Assembly: GCA_914767715.1 (NCBI GenBank)
Contig: OU612067.1
Span: 22,294,162-22,358,161, forward strand
Direction of reading: 5' to 3'
From: Membranipora membranacea
Lineage: Eukaryota > Bryozoa > Gymnolaemata > Cheilostomatida > Membraniporidae
DNA: 64,000 nt
The position numbers and the translations under genes were made by a program. The notes under the pieces are model-generated. The model worked only from the letters and a program-made list of their open reading frames with translations, searched no databases and had not been told where the DNA came from. Shown piece after piece: positions 12,401 through 21,905 of the stretch (its first letter is position 1; each line of letters starts with the position of its first letter).

Positions 12401-15400
12401 GAAGCCCTTCGTGAAGCCTACCTGGCAGATGGAATCATGCAGCTGCTCAAGACAACCATACTGGAGGGTTGGATCTGGCAGACTAAGGCTCGAGCACCCT
12501 CCGAGTTCCACCCATACTGGAATGTAATGGACGAGTTGTATATTCAGGATGGCTTCATATATAGAGGAGAACAGCTCCTGATTCCTCAACGACTACGACC
12601 AGAATACCTCCGTGTTGTCCATAGAGGCCATCTAGGCATTACCAAATGCACTGAGAGAGCTCGTCAGTACATGTTCTGGCCAGAGATGGCTACGGACATA
12701 AGGGAGATGGTGTCGAACTGCAACACTTGTCAGAAGTATGCCAACCAACAGCAGAAGGAACCCCTAATGCCTCATGCGATACCTGATCTTCCCTGGTGCA
12801 AGGTTGGTATGGACATAATGGATTTTCAGGAGAAGTCTTACTTGGTAGTCGTCGACTTCTATTCCCATTACCCCGAGATAAGAATAATGAAACAGAAGAG
12901 AGGCGAAGATGTGGTAATGGCACTCAAGTCCATATTTGCTGCTCATGGTGTACCTCAGGAGATAGCTGCCGACAATATGCCCTTCAACAGTTATGTGATG
13001 GGTCAGTTTGCTTCTCTATGGGGTTTCAAGATCACCAAGTCCAGCCCTAACTACCCAAAGTCTAATGGCCTGGCTGAGAGGTACGCTCAGACCATCAAAC
13101 AGTTCCTGAGGAAAACTGCAGACTCCGGTGAGGACCTGTATGAGTCACTGTTAGCATACAGACAGACACCTGTAACGGGGCTCCCTTTTAGTCTAGCTGA
13201 GATGCTTTTTGGCAGGAACATAAGGGGCCCTCTGCCCTGCACACACTCACACCTCCAGCCCGCTGCAGTGAGTGCACATGACATGCTTACCCAGAGGCAG
13301 GAGATACACAAGGAGACTTACGATAAAACAGCTAGACCACTCGGACCGCTGACTGAAGGTGACAAGGTGCTGGTCAGAACAGGCAAAGAAGACCGATGGC
13401 AACCTGGACGTGTTGTAGAGACACACTCATCCCCTAGATCGTATGTGGTGCACAATGGACAAAACTTGGTGAGAAGGAACAGAGTGCATCTCAAACATGC
13501 TATGGCCACTCCGGCTGCCAACTTAAGCCCCCTCCCCCTGGCCCACCTGGTCCACCAACGTCTGAGGAGACTGCTGCTGAGGGTAACATGGCACCCTCTT
13601 CCCCTGCCCCGGCCACTCCCCTGCCCGCCCCAAGACGCGGCGCCCGGTTGAACCGAGGCACTATGCCCGCCCGATTTGAGGGCTTCCAGATGGGTTAACT
13701 CTGTTAACGCCTCTGCCCCATGTACATAGCCTATATATATAAATACCCATTTTAGTCCTAGTTCATACCTTCCGCGGTGACGGCTTAGTTCTAACCCCTT
13801 TGTGTTTGTCCCCTGTTTCCCAAAAAGGGGAGGATGTTGTATTATTGTTATCATGACTCATATCACATGACTGTCATGTGACCACCCTATTATCCACATA
13901 TAATGCTCTTTGATATTGGAGTCAGTAAAGTCAGTCGATGACCATGAGGAGACCAGATCTGCTGAAATAAAAAAGTCTACCGGTTGCTGAAACTTATACC
14001 TAGTTATATGAGTACTCATTAGTTAGGCTGGCCAGCCCTTAGGTACATCAGACATCTACACCAGGTAATTATACTTACTACAAATTTCATCAGAAATAAG
14101 CTGCATACTTATAATGGATAAATGACCCACCTTTCTGGTAATGCTGATAGATCACAGTGTGACACTTCTAAGACCCTCAATGACCTCATCATACATATAC
14201 TATCAGGTAATGTGTGTAGATTCTTATTCCCTGACACATGTAACACCTCTAGAGCAGTCAGTGAGCCAATACTATAATATGCATGAAGATAAATTAGACT
14301 AACGATGAGAATATAACTAACTGTCACAACTAAAAACCAATCATGATGGTCACGATTTATTTTTAACCTTAATTTAAATTTCATCATAAAGAAGCTGCAT
14401 ACTTATGTTGGATAAATTACTCACCTTTCTGGTAATGCTGATAGATCACAGTGTGACACTTCTAAGACCTTCAATGACCTCATCATACATATACTATCAG
14501 GTAATGTGTGTAGATTCTTATTCCCTGACACATATAACTCTTTTAGAGCAGTCAGTGAGCCGATACTGTAATATACACAAATAAAAGTGAGGCCACAATA
14601 AGAATATATCTCACAATCACAATTTATATTAAATCATAATAATTATAATGGTTATGATTTATTGTGTGTAGAGAAAATTGAAAGGCCAGAGAGCAGTGCG
14701 CATTCTGTGAAATCAATACACAATATAAACATTGTGCCATGACTCATGAGTAGTGTGCTCATCTCAGAGCACAGTTTCACTTTTGTGAAAACAAAGCAAA
14801 CGTTGAGTAAGTGTGCTCATGTCAGTGAGTGCAGAGTTCGTTTTGGAAAATAAGCTCTACATGTCAGTGCCGGGCGGAATATATATAAATATCAATATTC
14901 ATCTCCCGAATGTTATATCTGCATCGGGTACATCAAACTACCCTAATTTAAACCAGTATAAGGGTTATCTTCAGAGTTTCCTCCCCTTGTATGGAGGAGA
15001 GACAACTACCGACAATGTGAAAATATGACCTAAATATTACTGCCGGATACATTGTGAGAGATTATCCCAGTATTTTGAATTTTTGTGTTGATGAAACGGC
15101 TAGTGGAAAATTGGGCAAGCGTGAGGCGGTGTAATGGCTCAGTGAATTCAAGATACGGCTGTCAGATCCGCAACCATGGAGCCTCGCACCAAATGTCAGA
15201 TTCAAGCCAAAGACTCCTATAAAACTCGGACACTGTATCACACAATGTTTATGCAAGGCATGATGAGTTGTCCGTACATTTTCCAAATTTCAATTTCCCA
15301 CCATGCCTTTCTCTCATCTCCTATTATCCCAGCAAGACATTTCCCCATCAGGACGTTGCTCGCTATTTCAACAAGACATTTTCCAACTTACCCATATCCC

Positions 15401-18400
15401 ACTATTACTTCTTTAAAAGGCCAAGCCTTCAACTCAATGCTGGTAGCTCTTGTAATTTTATGGTTATGTTTGATGTGAGACTATCCCACAAACCAAATGC
15501 TTACAAAAATACCTACCTTTGTAGCTGATCTTTGTCTGCAATCTCCCTGAGCCAGAGAGCTCTCAGACTAGGTACCAGCTGAACTAGATTAGGAGGGATA
15601 TCACCGTGAATAACCATGTGTGAGATCTGACGGTCACAGGTAGCCGCTTCAAGTTCTGATAAGGTCATGGATCTGAACTTTTTATCTTTTATGTTATCAA
15701 TTCCAGGCATTACCATACCGTACCATACTCTGTAACCTAGAAATAGGGGAACAGAAAATACAAACTAATTCGAATATGATGTTTATTTTGAGAGATCTTC
15801 AGCTCTCACAGCTTGGACCAGGATGAGCCAGGAGCCTCGATAGAATAAGGGGGGGGGGGGGGCAGAACCTATGAGATCTCAAGTCCTCACAGCTCACAGT
15901 CAGGCAGAGATTGACAGCAGATGCTATTAAGACTAAGACACCCAACTAAGACTCTTGAGGAATCACCACCCTCGTCTAATCGCCTTTATATTCTAAAAAT
16001 CCTACATGAAAAAGCTCCTTAATTGTTTTGGATTTTCGCTGTTAAATTATCTTGATTGAGTGATAAGCAAAATCCTATCTCCGCTTTTTGAGAGAAACGA
16101 GGGTTTAACACAATTAGTGTAAAAGTAAATTACTTTAAAATATTTTTTTCAAGAGTTTTTGCAAGAGTTTTTGCAGTCTTATTTTTAAATTAAATTGATT
16201 GTTTGGCAAACGCATTCTCCGATTTTATACACATGCCTACCCACAGTGATGAAACCAGGTATAAACATCAAGCAGCTGGGCAGTTCTGGTTGGAGAGCCG
16301 GTGGAGCACGTATTTCTAGTATGGTAAAGATTGCTTTTTTTTGGTAAATTATTGTTTAGTGTTTAATTTAATTGATTATTCAAGAATAAAATTCATTTGA
16401 ATATGGAAAACTCGTCTAAACCATGAGTTATTAGTAATTTGAGTAAGCACCTTTACGTAACAAAGTTCGAAAAACAAATGTGCTGGATAAATTTAAGTAG
16501 CTAAACAAAACACTTTTTGTACCGAGTTGCCTCCTTGTTGAACCCACAAACGTCGCAAACGTCAAAACGTCGCAATTTAGCGTTCCACTAACATCGCAAT
16601 CTCAAAAACGTTGCAACAAAGGTTTTTAAAACGTCGCAAACCCATTAATGTCGCAATTTTCAAACATCGCAAATGTTCATACCCACCCAAATGTCGCAAC
16701 TCAATAAAAATGCCGAGTTTTCTTCTCATCGTATGCAAATTTGTGCTTAAAATTGCTGCTGATAAGAGCATACAGACTTCAAAACACTGTGGGGAGTTGA
16801 AATATTGTGCAAATTGCTAAAAGAGAAAAGTTTTCACTTCCTAGGATCATGATAAAAATTACTACCTCAGAAATAATTACTGCCGCCGAATATTGGATGC
16901 TTATAAATATTGGATGATTACGAAACTAGATTATCAATACTCAAACTTGATGAACTAAATGTTCATTTCCAGATCTCCAGATGTTTCTGTTTAACTAGAG
17001 TTTCCCCATGCCGACCTTTTCTTGATTAAGACCATCAAACATTAATATAGAACTTCCCTACTTGATAACAATATTTTTAAGAAATTCACCTGATACATTA
17101 CGATATTTGTTTTATGCACGATCTTATATGTCAATTGTCTTGATCAGCAAATAAATCGAGATTAGTATTATTATCATTAATATCAAGAAACAACTGAGGC
17201 AGAATCAGCAAACATGCCTAGCTTGAAATATACCATCATGTTTTATATAGGCTATGCTAAAAGTTTTCAAGATGTAGTACACTGCTTGCTATATTTATAA
17301 TGGGAAAATTGTTACACCAGTTATGCATGAACCACTTCATCTTCACTTTCCACCATAACATTGGGAAGCAGACAACAGTAAAACTATGAGTTATCCTTTT
17401 TTATTTTGTGAGGGAACAACTCTCATAAGTGAAAACGGTTTCCTTATCCGAGCATCATCGATTGCTACAATGCAACAGCTCAAGGTTCCATGGTACCTGT
17501 GACAAATCAATATAAGGGGTATATCATCATCATCATTTTTCCAGCATCTCTCCAGCAGATTACTTTTTTCCATGGGTAGAGGCAGGACACATGATGACGA
17601 TATCGTGATCCAGGCACTTGCAGACATGCTGAGTATGCAAATACTCATTTAAACGTCTAAAACTCAGATATTTTGATTCGACCTGATGGCCCAGGCGTAT
17701 TAAACTTAGACCCAAGAGAGCCATATATCGTCCTCCGTAAATTACCAAAAAACAATGGAGAACACTATGTAGCACTTGGACAAGATTTGACCAATGTTGT
17801 TATTGTAATTACAAGGTCACCGTAGATGAGACTTCAGACAGAGAGCAAAATTCATGTGACTCCTTTAACAAGGGTGCAGTCAACAGAATCACCCCGAAGC
17901 TCCTTCCCAGCTATGGTTACATCACCTGTACAGGCCTCAGAAGACATGACAGAAAACTTATTTGACTTTCCAGTGGAAATTTTACCGGTGATATTTACTA
18001 TGGTTGTCAACAATAACTTAAAACATACAAAAACAAAAATATATCAGATGTTCCGTGACATACAAGAATTGCATGGGTTTGTGTTAGCGTATGTAACAAG
18101 ACCTGTCCCATCCTTATTATCATTACCAATTCATTGTTCAACCGTGTCTTTCTGGAGATATCATCACTTTCTATATGTAGAGGAAAATGGGTGGGCTAAA
18201 CTATTTGACCTCAAGTGGGTCGAATATCTGACAATTTGTTGCATCACACCCTCAAGCAAGAAAATACTTCAAGTGTGCACATAAATAAAGGTGAATTGAG
18301 GTGGGAGGGGGGGGGGGTGACAAGACACAATGAAATCTGTTCTGTGAAGAAGGAGACAGGGGGGTCTTTTAATTAGAAACAGCCAAAATCGCAATCTGTT

Positions 18401-18892
18401 GCTCACTCACTGAATGAGTCTCACTCACTGAGTGAGTGAGACCTGCTAGGGGTCTCGCTCTTAGATCGCTCACTCATTGATGGAACTATTACATTCTGAG
18501 TGAGCGATATGGGAACGATCTTGTCTAATTGAAACACCAAGTGAGCGATAATTTTGAGCGATGTGATAGTGATGACTTGCTTTATTGTAAAGCATCGCTC
18601 TTTCTAATTGAAAGACTTCCCCAGGATTATAGGGAGCATAAGTACCAGTCTTTAGAATTTTATTGATATATTATATCAAACCCACAGAACTGATGGTTTG
18701 AAAGATTGATGTACAATTATTGTTAATTCTGGAGGTCAAACTGAGTGAAGAAAACAAATCTCTATACTTACGCTTCTCTGTATCTGACTCTGTAGCATCG
18801 CCTGAGTCTTTAGCATGGCGCTTAGCAACTTTCCTGTCTGCCATCGACCCGGAATCATCTCCCTCTGCTTTGCCTTTGTGAGCTCTCTTCAT
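3437..18892 (-). CDS. leucine-rich-repeat protein, six-exon model (~320 aa)
   Basis: Exons in transcript order: 18892-18772 (ATG at 18892-18890, starts MKRAHKGK, charged), 15736-15517 (LRR entry, [18 protein letters not shown]), 14565-14425 and 14271-14131 (one LRR pair each, e.g. [19 protein letters not shown]), 3832-3581 (unrecognised domain, e.g. [18 protein letters not shown]) and 3524-3437 (stop at 3439-3437). All splice sites are GT-AG and every phase agrees (1; then 2, 2, 2, 2), giving 963 nt without an internal stop. The exon at 18772 has a TTACAG acceptor at 18904, so a 5' exon lies further up. The two 141 nt LRR exons are tandem duplicates. The intron 3833-14130 is almost entirely filled by a gypsy-type element; without it the intron would be about 160 bp. 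The protein ends PTKV, resembling a class I PDZ ligand. The LRR exons are certain; their link to the outer exons is inferred from phase and sites. The role is unknown. Confidence 0.62.
3949..4094 (+). repeat. 5' LTR, truncated (146 bp)
   Basis: It matches 13937-14082 of the 3' LTR nearly base for base (A for G in ACCATAAGG) and ends in TACTACA directly before a TGG start typical of a primer-binding site. The first ~100 bp of the LTR, with the U3 promoter, are missing; the sequence before 3949 is unrelated to it. Confidence 0.92.
4095..4112 (+). promoter_or_regulatory. candidate tRNA primer-binding site
   Basis: The sequence begins TGGTGGCAGC directly after the 5' LTR end, the expected place for a site complementary to a tRNA 3' CCA. 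The tRNA was not identified. Confidence 0.5.
4287..5460 (+). pseudogene. gag-protease of the gypsy-type element (broken)
   Basis: The likely ATG is at 4287 (MDSLGLAPP), but the main frame begins only after a C run at 4306-4314; one more C would join them. The gag frame is open to a TAA at 4964-4966, which sits inside the first zinc knuckle (CKFCG, stop, EH, then KC). It continues in the same frame through a second knuckle ([14 protein letters not shown]) and an aspartic protease with active-site LDTGA near 5213. A capsid-like region rich in Trp, Leu and Gln precedes the knuckles. The frame is lost near 5440, where the protease-RT linker appears deleted. The product would have been the particle-forming Gag and its processing protease. 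Confidence 0.88.
5440..5996 (+). pseudogene. reverse transcriptase, N-terminal half, of the gypsy-type element
   Basis: The first part (frame of 5407-5655) reads [12 protein letters not shown] and ends at EPTEWV. A one-base shift near 5655 leads to [20 protein letters not shown] and [13 protein letters not shown], ending at the YFDD catalytic box at 5985-5996. A TAG at 5826-5828 replaces the usual Trp after the helix KHAY. The non-LTR element begins immediately after the second Asp of YFDD. The enzyme would copy the element RNA into cDNA inside cytoplasmic particles. Confidence 0.88.
6110..7947 (-). pseudogene. reverse transcriptase of the non-LTR element
   Basis: The ATG-started part is 560 codons (7792-6110), but the same frame extends upstream to 7947, where the inserted element cuts it. 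Motifs: [13 protein letters not shown] (RT1), [12 protein letters not shown] (A box, about residue 250), [13 protein letters not shown] (about 306), [10 protein letters not shown] (catalytic YADD, about 337-340) and [18 protein letters not shown] (thumb). The C-terminus is complete (stop at 6112-6110). It performs target-primed reverse transcription. No internal stop is seen, so the RT was probably intact when inserted. Confidence 0.93.
8032..8289 (-). other. unassigned open frame inside the TIR element (85 codons, no ATG start)
   Basis: Open from after TAA 8292-8290 to TAG 8034-8032. The peptide has a natural composition with many aromatic residues ([31 protein letters not shown]). A GCAAG resembling an acceptor precedes it. 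It may be a captured host exon or a decayed element gene. No family was recognised. Confidence 0.3.
8843..9041 (-). other. second unassigned open frame inside the TIR element, cut by a hAT insertion
   Basis: The peptide includes [32 protein letters not shown] and [16 protein letters not shown], then stop at 8845-8843. Skipping the 365 bp hAT element at 9050-9414 lets the frame continue upstream to an AAG acceptor-like site near 9431, so the frame predates the hAT insertion. No family was recognised. Confidence 0.3.
9050..9414. mobile_element. hAT-type miniature element (365 bp) with perfect 8 bp target duplication
   Basis: It starts TAGCGCTGTCACGAT and its other end reads, inverted, TAGTGCTGTCACAAT. 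GTTACAGG occurs directly outside both ends (9042-9049 and 9415-9422). Eight-base duplications and TAGNGCTGTCAC ends are typical of hAT transposons. It is far too short for a transposase. The interior has ATTTTCGATTTCGA repeats. Confidence 0.9.
9960..10000 (-). repeat. fragment related to the tRNA-like repeat at 21.8 kb
   Basis: About 35 bp (AAACCCATGACCTTCAA, then CGCGTGCT) match the B-box side of the repeat at 21782-21870. The rest is not alike, so only a short piece remains. Confidence 0.35.
11200..11616 (-). pseudogene. APE-type endonuclease, C-terminal part, of the non-LTR element
   Basis: The frame contains VSCYAPFTG, then [12 protein letters not shown] (the GDFN box) and [13 protein letters not shown] (the SDH box), which mark the second half of an APE/exonuclease III-like endonuclease. 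It continues to NLQAALDIT at 11200, where the TIR element interrupts; the RT side resumes with [11 protein letters not shown], a natural continuation. The enzyme would nick target DNA to prime reverse transcription. The N-terminal half with the first catalytic Asn and Glu is absent. Confidence 0.9.
11617..11952 (+). pseudogene. reverse transcriptase, C-terminal half, of the gypsy-type element
   Basis: The frame resumes with [12 protein letters not shown], exactly what should follow YFDD, so the insertion site of the non-LTR element is fixed to the codon. Thumb and connection motifs follow: [17 protein letters not shown] and [14 protein letters not shown]. The frame ends SSWV and stop at 11950-11952. 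The usual RT-RNase H linker with a conserved Phe and Leu-Lys repeat is missing, so a deletion is inferred near 11943. Confidence 0.88.
11946..13651 (+). pseudogene. RNase H and integrase of the gypsy-type element
   Basis: An open frame of about 565 codons. RNase [15 protein letters not shown] (Asp), [13 protein letters not shown] (Glu) and TDHNPL (Asp). Integrase: HHCC zinc finger (HRGH ... CNTC, near 12620-12735), then a DD35E core with Asp in VGMDIMD, Asp in AADNMPF and Glu in NGLAERY; spacing between the last two is 35. A basic tail with a [12 protein letters not shown] fold follows, then Pro-rich codons to a stop at 13649-13651. The start of RNase H lies in a different frame from the upstream RT, with a deletion between them. 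The integrase itself shows no broken active-site residue. Confidence 0.92.
13822..13834 (+). promoter_or_regulatory. polypurine tract
   Basis: AAAAAGGGGAGGA lies directly before the TG that opens the 3' LTR, the normal place for plus-strand priming. Confidence 0.8.
13835..14082 (+). repeat. 3' LTR, complete (248 bp)
   Basis: It starts TGTTGTATTATTG and ends TACTTACTACA. Its last 146 bp are shared with the 5' LTR. A CTGAAATAAAAAAG stretch inside may act in polyadenylation. Confidence 0.9.
14085..14690 (-). repeat. tandem duplication of an LRR exon with flanking intron (period 294 bp)
   Basis: The exons 14131-14271 and 14425-14565 differ at about 6 of 141 bases, and the intron sequence after each exon is also alike (14085-14130 against 14384-14424). 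The exon is phase 2-2, so the copy stays in frame and adds one LRR pair. The low divergence indicates a recent event. Confidence 0.85.
14691..15516. other. intron of the LRR gene, no further feature recognised
   Basis: AT-rich DNA between the duplicated LRR exons and the exon at 15517. Short open frames occur here on both strands, but none has motif or splice support. Confidence 0.5.
16548..16710. repeat. cluster of degenerate AACGTCGCAA units
   Basis: About eight units of the form AAYRTYGCAA (AACGTCGCAA, AACATCGCAA, AACGTTGCAA, AATGTCGCAA) stand at irregular 12-25 bp spacing within 165 bp of an LRR-gene intron. The irregular spacing argues against a simple satellite. Confidence 0.6.
17413..17816 (+). 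pseudogene. decayed OTU-like cysteine protease domain, catalytic Cys replaced
   Basis: Pieces in two or three frames resemble an OTU fold. [10 protein letters not shown] near 17430 aligns with the family motif DGNCLFRAIS, with Phe where the catalytic Cys should be. [17 protein letters not shown] near 17600 fits the following helix. [16 protein letters not shown] near 17745 fits the C-terminal catalytic His block, ending at TAG 17814-17816. Stops and shifts separate the pieces, so this is a dead copy. OTU domains act as deubiquitinases and also occur in some transposons, which may be the source here. It lies on the + strand inside a minus-strand intron of the LRR gene. Confidence 0.45.
17826..18284 (+). 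CDS. 152-codon open frame, possible remnant with F-box-like start
   Basis: It starts at ATG 17826, ten bases after the OTU-like remnant, and stops at 18282-18284. Residues 45-80 ([17 protein letters not shown] ... [17 protein letters not shown]) loosely resemble an F-box (LP-E-L--IF ... CR-W). The rest is hydrophobic-aromatic without a known motif. It probably belongs to the same inserted sequence as the OTU-like piece. It could also be non-coding. Confidence 0.3.
   Translation: MRLQTESKIHVTPLTRVQSTESPRSSFPAMVTSPVQASEDMTENLFDFPVEILPVIFTMVVNNNLKHTKTKIYQMFRDIQELHGFVLAYVTRPVPSLLSLPIHCSTVSFWRYHHFLYVEENGWAKLFDLKWVEYLTICCITPSSKKILQVCT
18395..18615. repeat. GAGCGAT / ACTCACTGAGTGAGTG inverted-repeat cluster
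   Basis: The stretch contains a local palindrome of CACTCACTGA and TCAGTGAGTG units at about 18400-18450, then several copies of GAGCGAT in both orientations up to 18600. No coding signal is present. Confidence 0.45.
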
Positions 18893-18903
18893 TGTGTTTC
18901 TGT

Positions 18904-21729
18904 CTGTAATAGATTCAATCATAAAAGGCAACTATTACTGTTAGTTCTGTTTGTTGTCAGAGCGCACTTTCAAACTGAATGATTGCTGCTAGAATTCAGA
19001 ACCAACTGTCTTTACACACCCTTTGAACCCACCAATAAATCAGTCAGTCAAACCGCCTAAGCAACTAAAAGCAATGCCTTACTAACAATAAACACTCAAA
19101 ATGGCATATCGCATCTCGGCCTACTGGCTAAGATCAAAGTGTCATTGCCAATGGCCGATTAATGCTGTTCAGTTTTGGCAGCTCGCTGCACAGCCATGTT
19201 CAGGAGGTCTTATATGGCCTCACCTCTAGGATGCATTCTAGTTTTCTAGGATGTATCACATTGTAAGTATGAAGATTTAGGGCACCTTGTGTCTCTCTTT
19301 AGGGGCAGCCCAATTTCCTGTTTCTTACTAAACAGCAAAACAGATTTACTATTCTCTACCATCTCCTCGCCACAAGCCAAACAATACTACAAGGACTTTT
19401 GCAAAACAAATGCCTAGAGCCTTAAATTCTCAGTTAACCTGCCAGCCACTCAACAGATTTCTTTCCAATTATGGAAATACGAATACTAGCCATAGACACT
19501 TGTCAAGCAGGGAGAATATAACCCACTCACATACACAGGCTGGGGGTGCAGCCATTCCCAGTAACAGAGGCAGTAGTCATAGCCACCTCAGTACTCATAC
19601 CTGCCTCTACATGTATGAATAAAGACAGGGTGCACGATATGCCATCCATTAGAAAGATTATAGCAGAGCTCTCAAACTCTCGGACTTAACCTGAGTTACT
19701 CGTTTTTATGTTCAACTCAGGCAACTTAGGGGATTTTAGAATAAGAGCTAAAAACTCACACTTTGCCACATATTCATAAAAGATGGACATAAACTCCCAG
19801 TGTGGTCTTGTTGTATTGTTATATCTAAAACTAGGGGTTTTAGGATACCCAATACAACTAAACTCGATACAATTGATCGAACAGGCTCACCTCAAATAAC
19901 TGTTACAAATATCTGATTTCTCCAGCAAGATCCTCTCAGTGCAGAGCTACCAGTGGAGTGTCCTCTCTACTAGCCGCCAGCCTCTTGGGATGACTCTACA
20001 AGTAACATAATTCTCGTATATAATATATTGTAGTTGGTACAAAGGTATACTATACCATCTGCACTATCTGTTTGCCGCTATGTGACTGGTTTCTGGTAGC
20101 CTGTTTTAACAAGCTTTGTTCGATGGGGGGGTCCCCCCCCCCCGCCGAACAAAGCTTGTTAAGACAGGCTAGGTTTCTGGCTGAGTCATGTTATTTATAC
20201 TAGAGAGTTATATCCCAAACTCCCTATTTATACATTTGTACACAATTACATTTAAAAATGGGAGTTGCCTTCACTTTTTGCGTGGCGGGGCAAATCCAAA
20301 TGGCTATTACAATTTGGCTAATATATTATCCAAATTCTAATAGGCATCATATATTACTTTGGAGTTGCCCAAACACACTTAAATTCAATATAACAGTACG
20401 ATTATAATTATAATTGAATAAGGTTTATCCTCCTAGGCACCCTAGTATACTATCAAAACAGAACAAAAAACCAATTCTATGGGAGCGCACATCTCCACTA
20501 GACAGAAGAAAAAACTTGAACAGAGGACTTTCTTTAATCGGCAGCTGAACGTTAGATACAGAAGAAGCTTAGCCATGTTGCCTAACTGCAACACTTCCTC
20601 TCCATTCTCACATTATCTGAACTTAATACCCGTCAACAAATCCACTTAACTCTATTATCGCTGATCATAGCCAGTTATAAGACATCCCCATTCGGTGTCT
20701 ATCGTTACATTTTGATAATCAAGTCATATAATTTCTATTTTGCTATCCTATTGGGAGTTGGCTATGATTTTTACAAACTTTGTTAAAGCTATCATGTTTG
20801 TATACATTACACACCACCCTCCAGTATATACTGTTATACCTAGCCTTGGCAGGCTGTCAGGGATGGGAGGGGGACAGCCTTGGTAAGTCAATTTGACAAG
20901 AGAGTACAACTCGATAAGAAATCGCAAGAGTTGTGAGTTCCCCACCCACCCACCCACCTGTGACTGCCTGCCCAGGTTACTGTCATACTCATGTATAAGG
21001 TCTGCCTTTACCACTGTTAATAATCTCAGACTGCAGCATGAATACTTACAATATTAAAATACAATAATTTTAACGGGGTTCGGACAATTTTGCCTGCGTT
21101 GCAAGGCGCAATAGCATCTTTATTTTTCACTTGAATACACAGATACAAGTCTCTACCATCTTCTCACTCATCTCTGGCTTACATAACGTTCAAGAGAAGT
21201 ATATCTGACTTTTTCATAGCTCAAGAGTTGAAGGTATCAAAGAGGCGCATTGTCTAAGATGTCTTCACCACAGGCCTACCTGACCATTCTCCCTATTTAG
21301 TAGGTATCGGCTCCCAGTGTTAAGGGTTTTTTCCATCCCCCCCTATCTCTTTTTTTAAGCTTCATCAATTCGGTAAGCCTCTATTTGCAAGGGAAACTCT
21401 GATTCTCTCCCTATAAACTCCACAGTACATTATTATACATAATCCATTACTGCTTGTATGCCGCTTTTAATAATCTTCACCGAACAACACGCTATTGATA
21501 GGGCTGTCGGTCCAAGTTCGAATAAAGTGCAACAATATCATTTGTAAAAGAAAATCTGGTAAAAATGATGCAATGCGGCAATTCATAATATGAATGGCCA
21601 AGTGTTTGCTTAGAAATATGAAAAATGAGGGCCGAATTACGAAAAAAATGTTTGTTAAAATCGCAAGAATGAGTACTCGAAATAGTTTGTGCCTGAAGGG
21701 CAAGGCCCCAATGTTTGCGTCCATTTGCT
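18904..21729. other. gene-poor interval
   Basis: I see no supported gene. The interval holds the hairpin at 20098-20171 and short unsupported open frames. The 5' exon of the LRR gene should lie somewhere upstream of 18904, but no site could be fixed. Confidence 0.4.
20098..20171. repeat. hairpin with G/C-run tip
   Basis: TAGCCTGTTTTAACAAGC and its inverse (GCTTGTTAAGACAGGCTA) enclose CTTTGTTCG, a run of seven G, a run of eleven C and CGAACAAAG. The arms are about 33 bp with few mismatches, and the tip can pair G with C. Confidence 0.75.
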
Positions 21730-21905
21730 CTCAGTTTGTAGTCAGGTTGGAGCACACCTGGGGAACCAACCGGTCCCAATAGTCAGTGGGCTGCAGTGGG
21801 ACTCAAACCCATGACCTTCAACGCTCGCGTGCTGAAGTCCGGCGCTCTAACCAACTGAGCCACCTCCTACACCTGCACTGCGAGACGCAGAGTGGTACTC
21901 CGGGT
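21730..21905 (-). repeat. tRNA-derived SINE-like sequence
   Basis: On the minus strand, GGTGGCTCAGTTGGTTAGAGC (A-box-like) at 21870-21850 is followed by GGTTTGAGTCC (B-box-like) near 21800. The acceptor and anticodon stems do not pair, so it is not a working tRNA. A unique tail follows toward 21730. The outer limits are approximate. Confidence 0.55.

Larger units (their letters stand above)
3949..14082 (+). mobile_element. Ty3/gypsy-type LTR retrotransposon, 5' LTR truncated, interrupted
   Basis: The order is LTR, gag with two zinc knuckles, protease, reverse transcriptase, RNase H, integrase, purine tract, LTR, as in the Ty3/gypsy class. The two LTRs match over 146 bp with about one difference, so insertion was recent. 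The 3' LTR is complete (TG...CA, 248 bp); the 5' LTR keeps only its last 146 bp. No target duplication can be read because the 5' end is missing. The coding part is dead: an in-frame stop in gag, a deletion between protease and RT, frameshifts, a stop in RT, a deletion between RT and RNase H, and a 5.6 kb insertion. The element lies in an intron of the LRR gene, in the opposite orientation. Confidence 0.93.

Noticed and set aside
11933-12589. Minus-strand frames opposite RNase H and integrase
   Set aside because: Shadows of the clearly coding + strand frame.
21782-21870. Possible functional tRNA on the minus strand
   Set aside because: A- and B-box-like sequences are present, but the acceptor and anticodon stems do not pair; a tRNA-derived SINE fits better.
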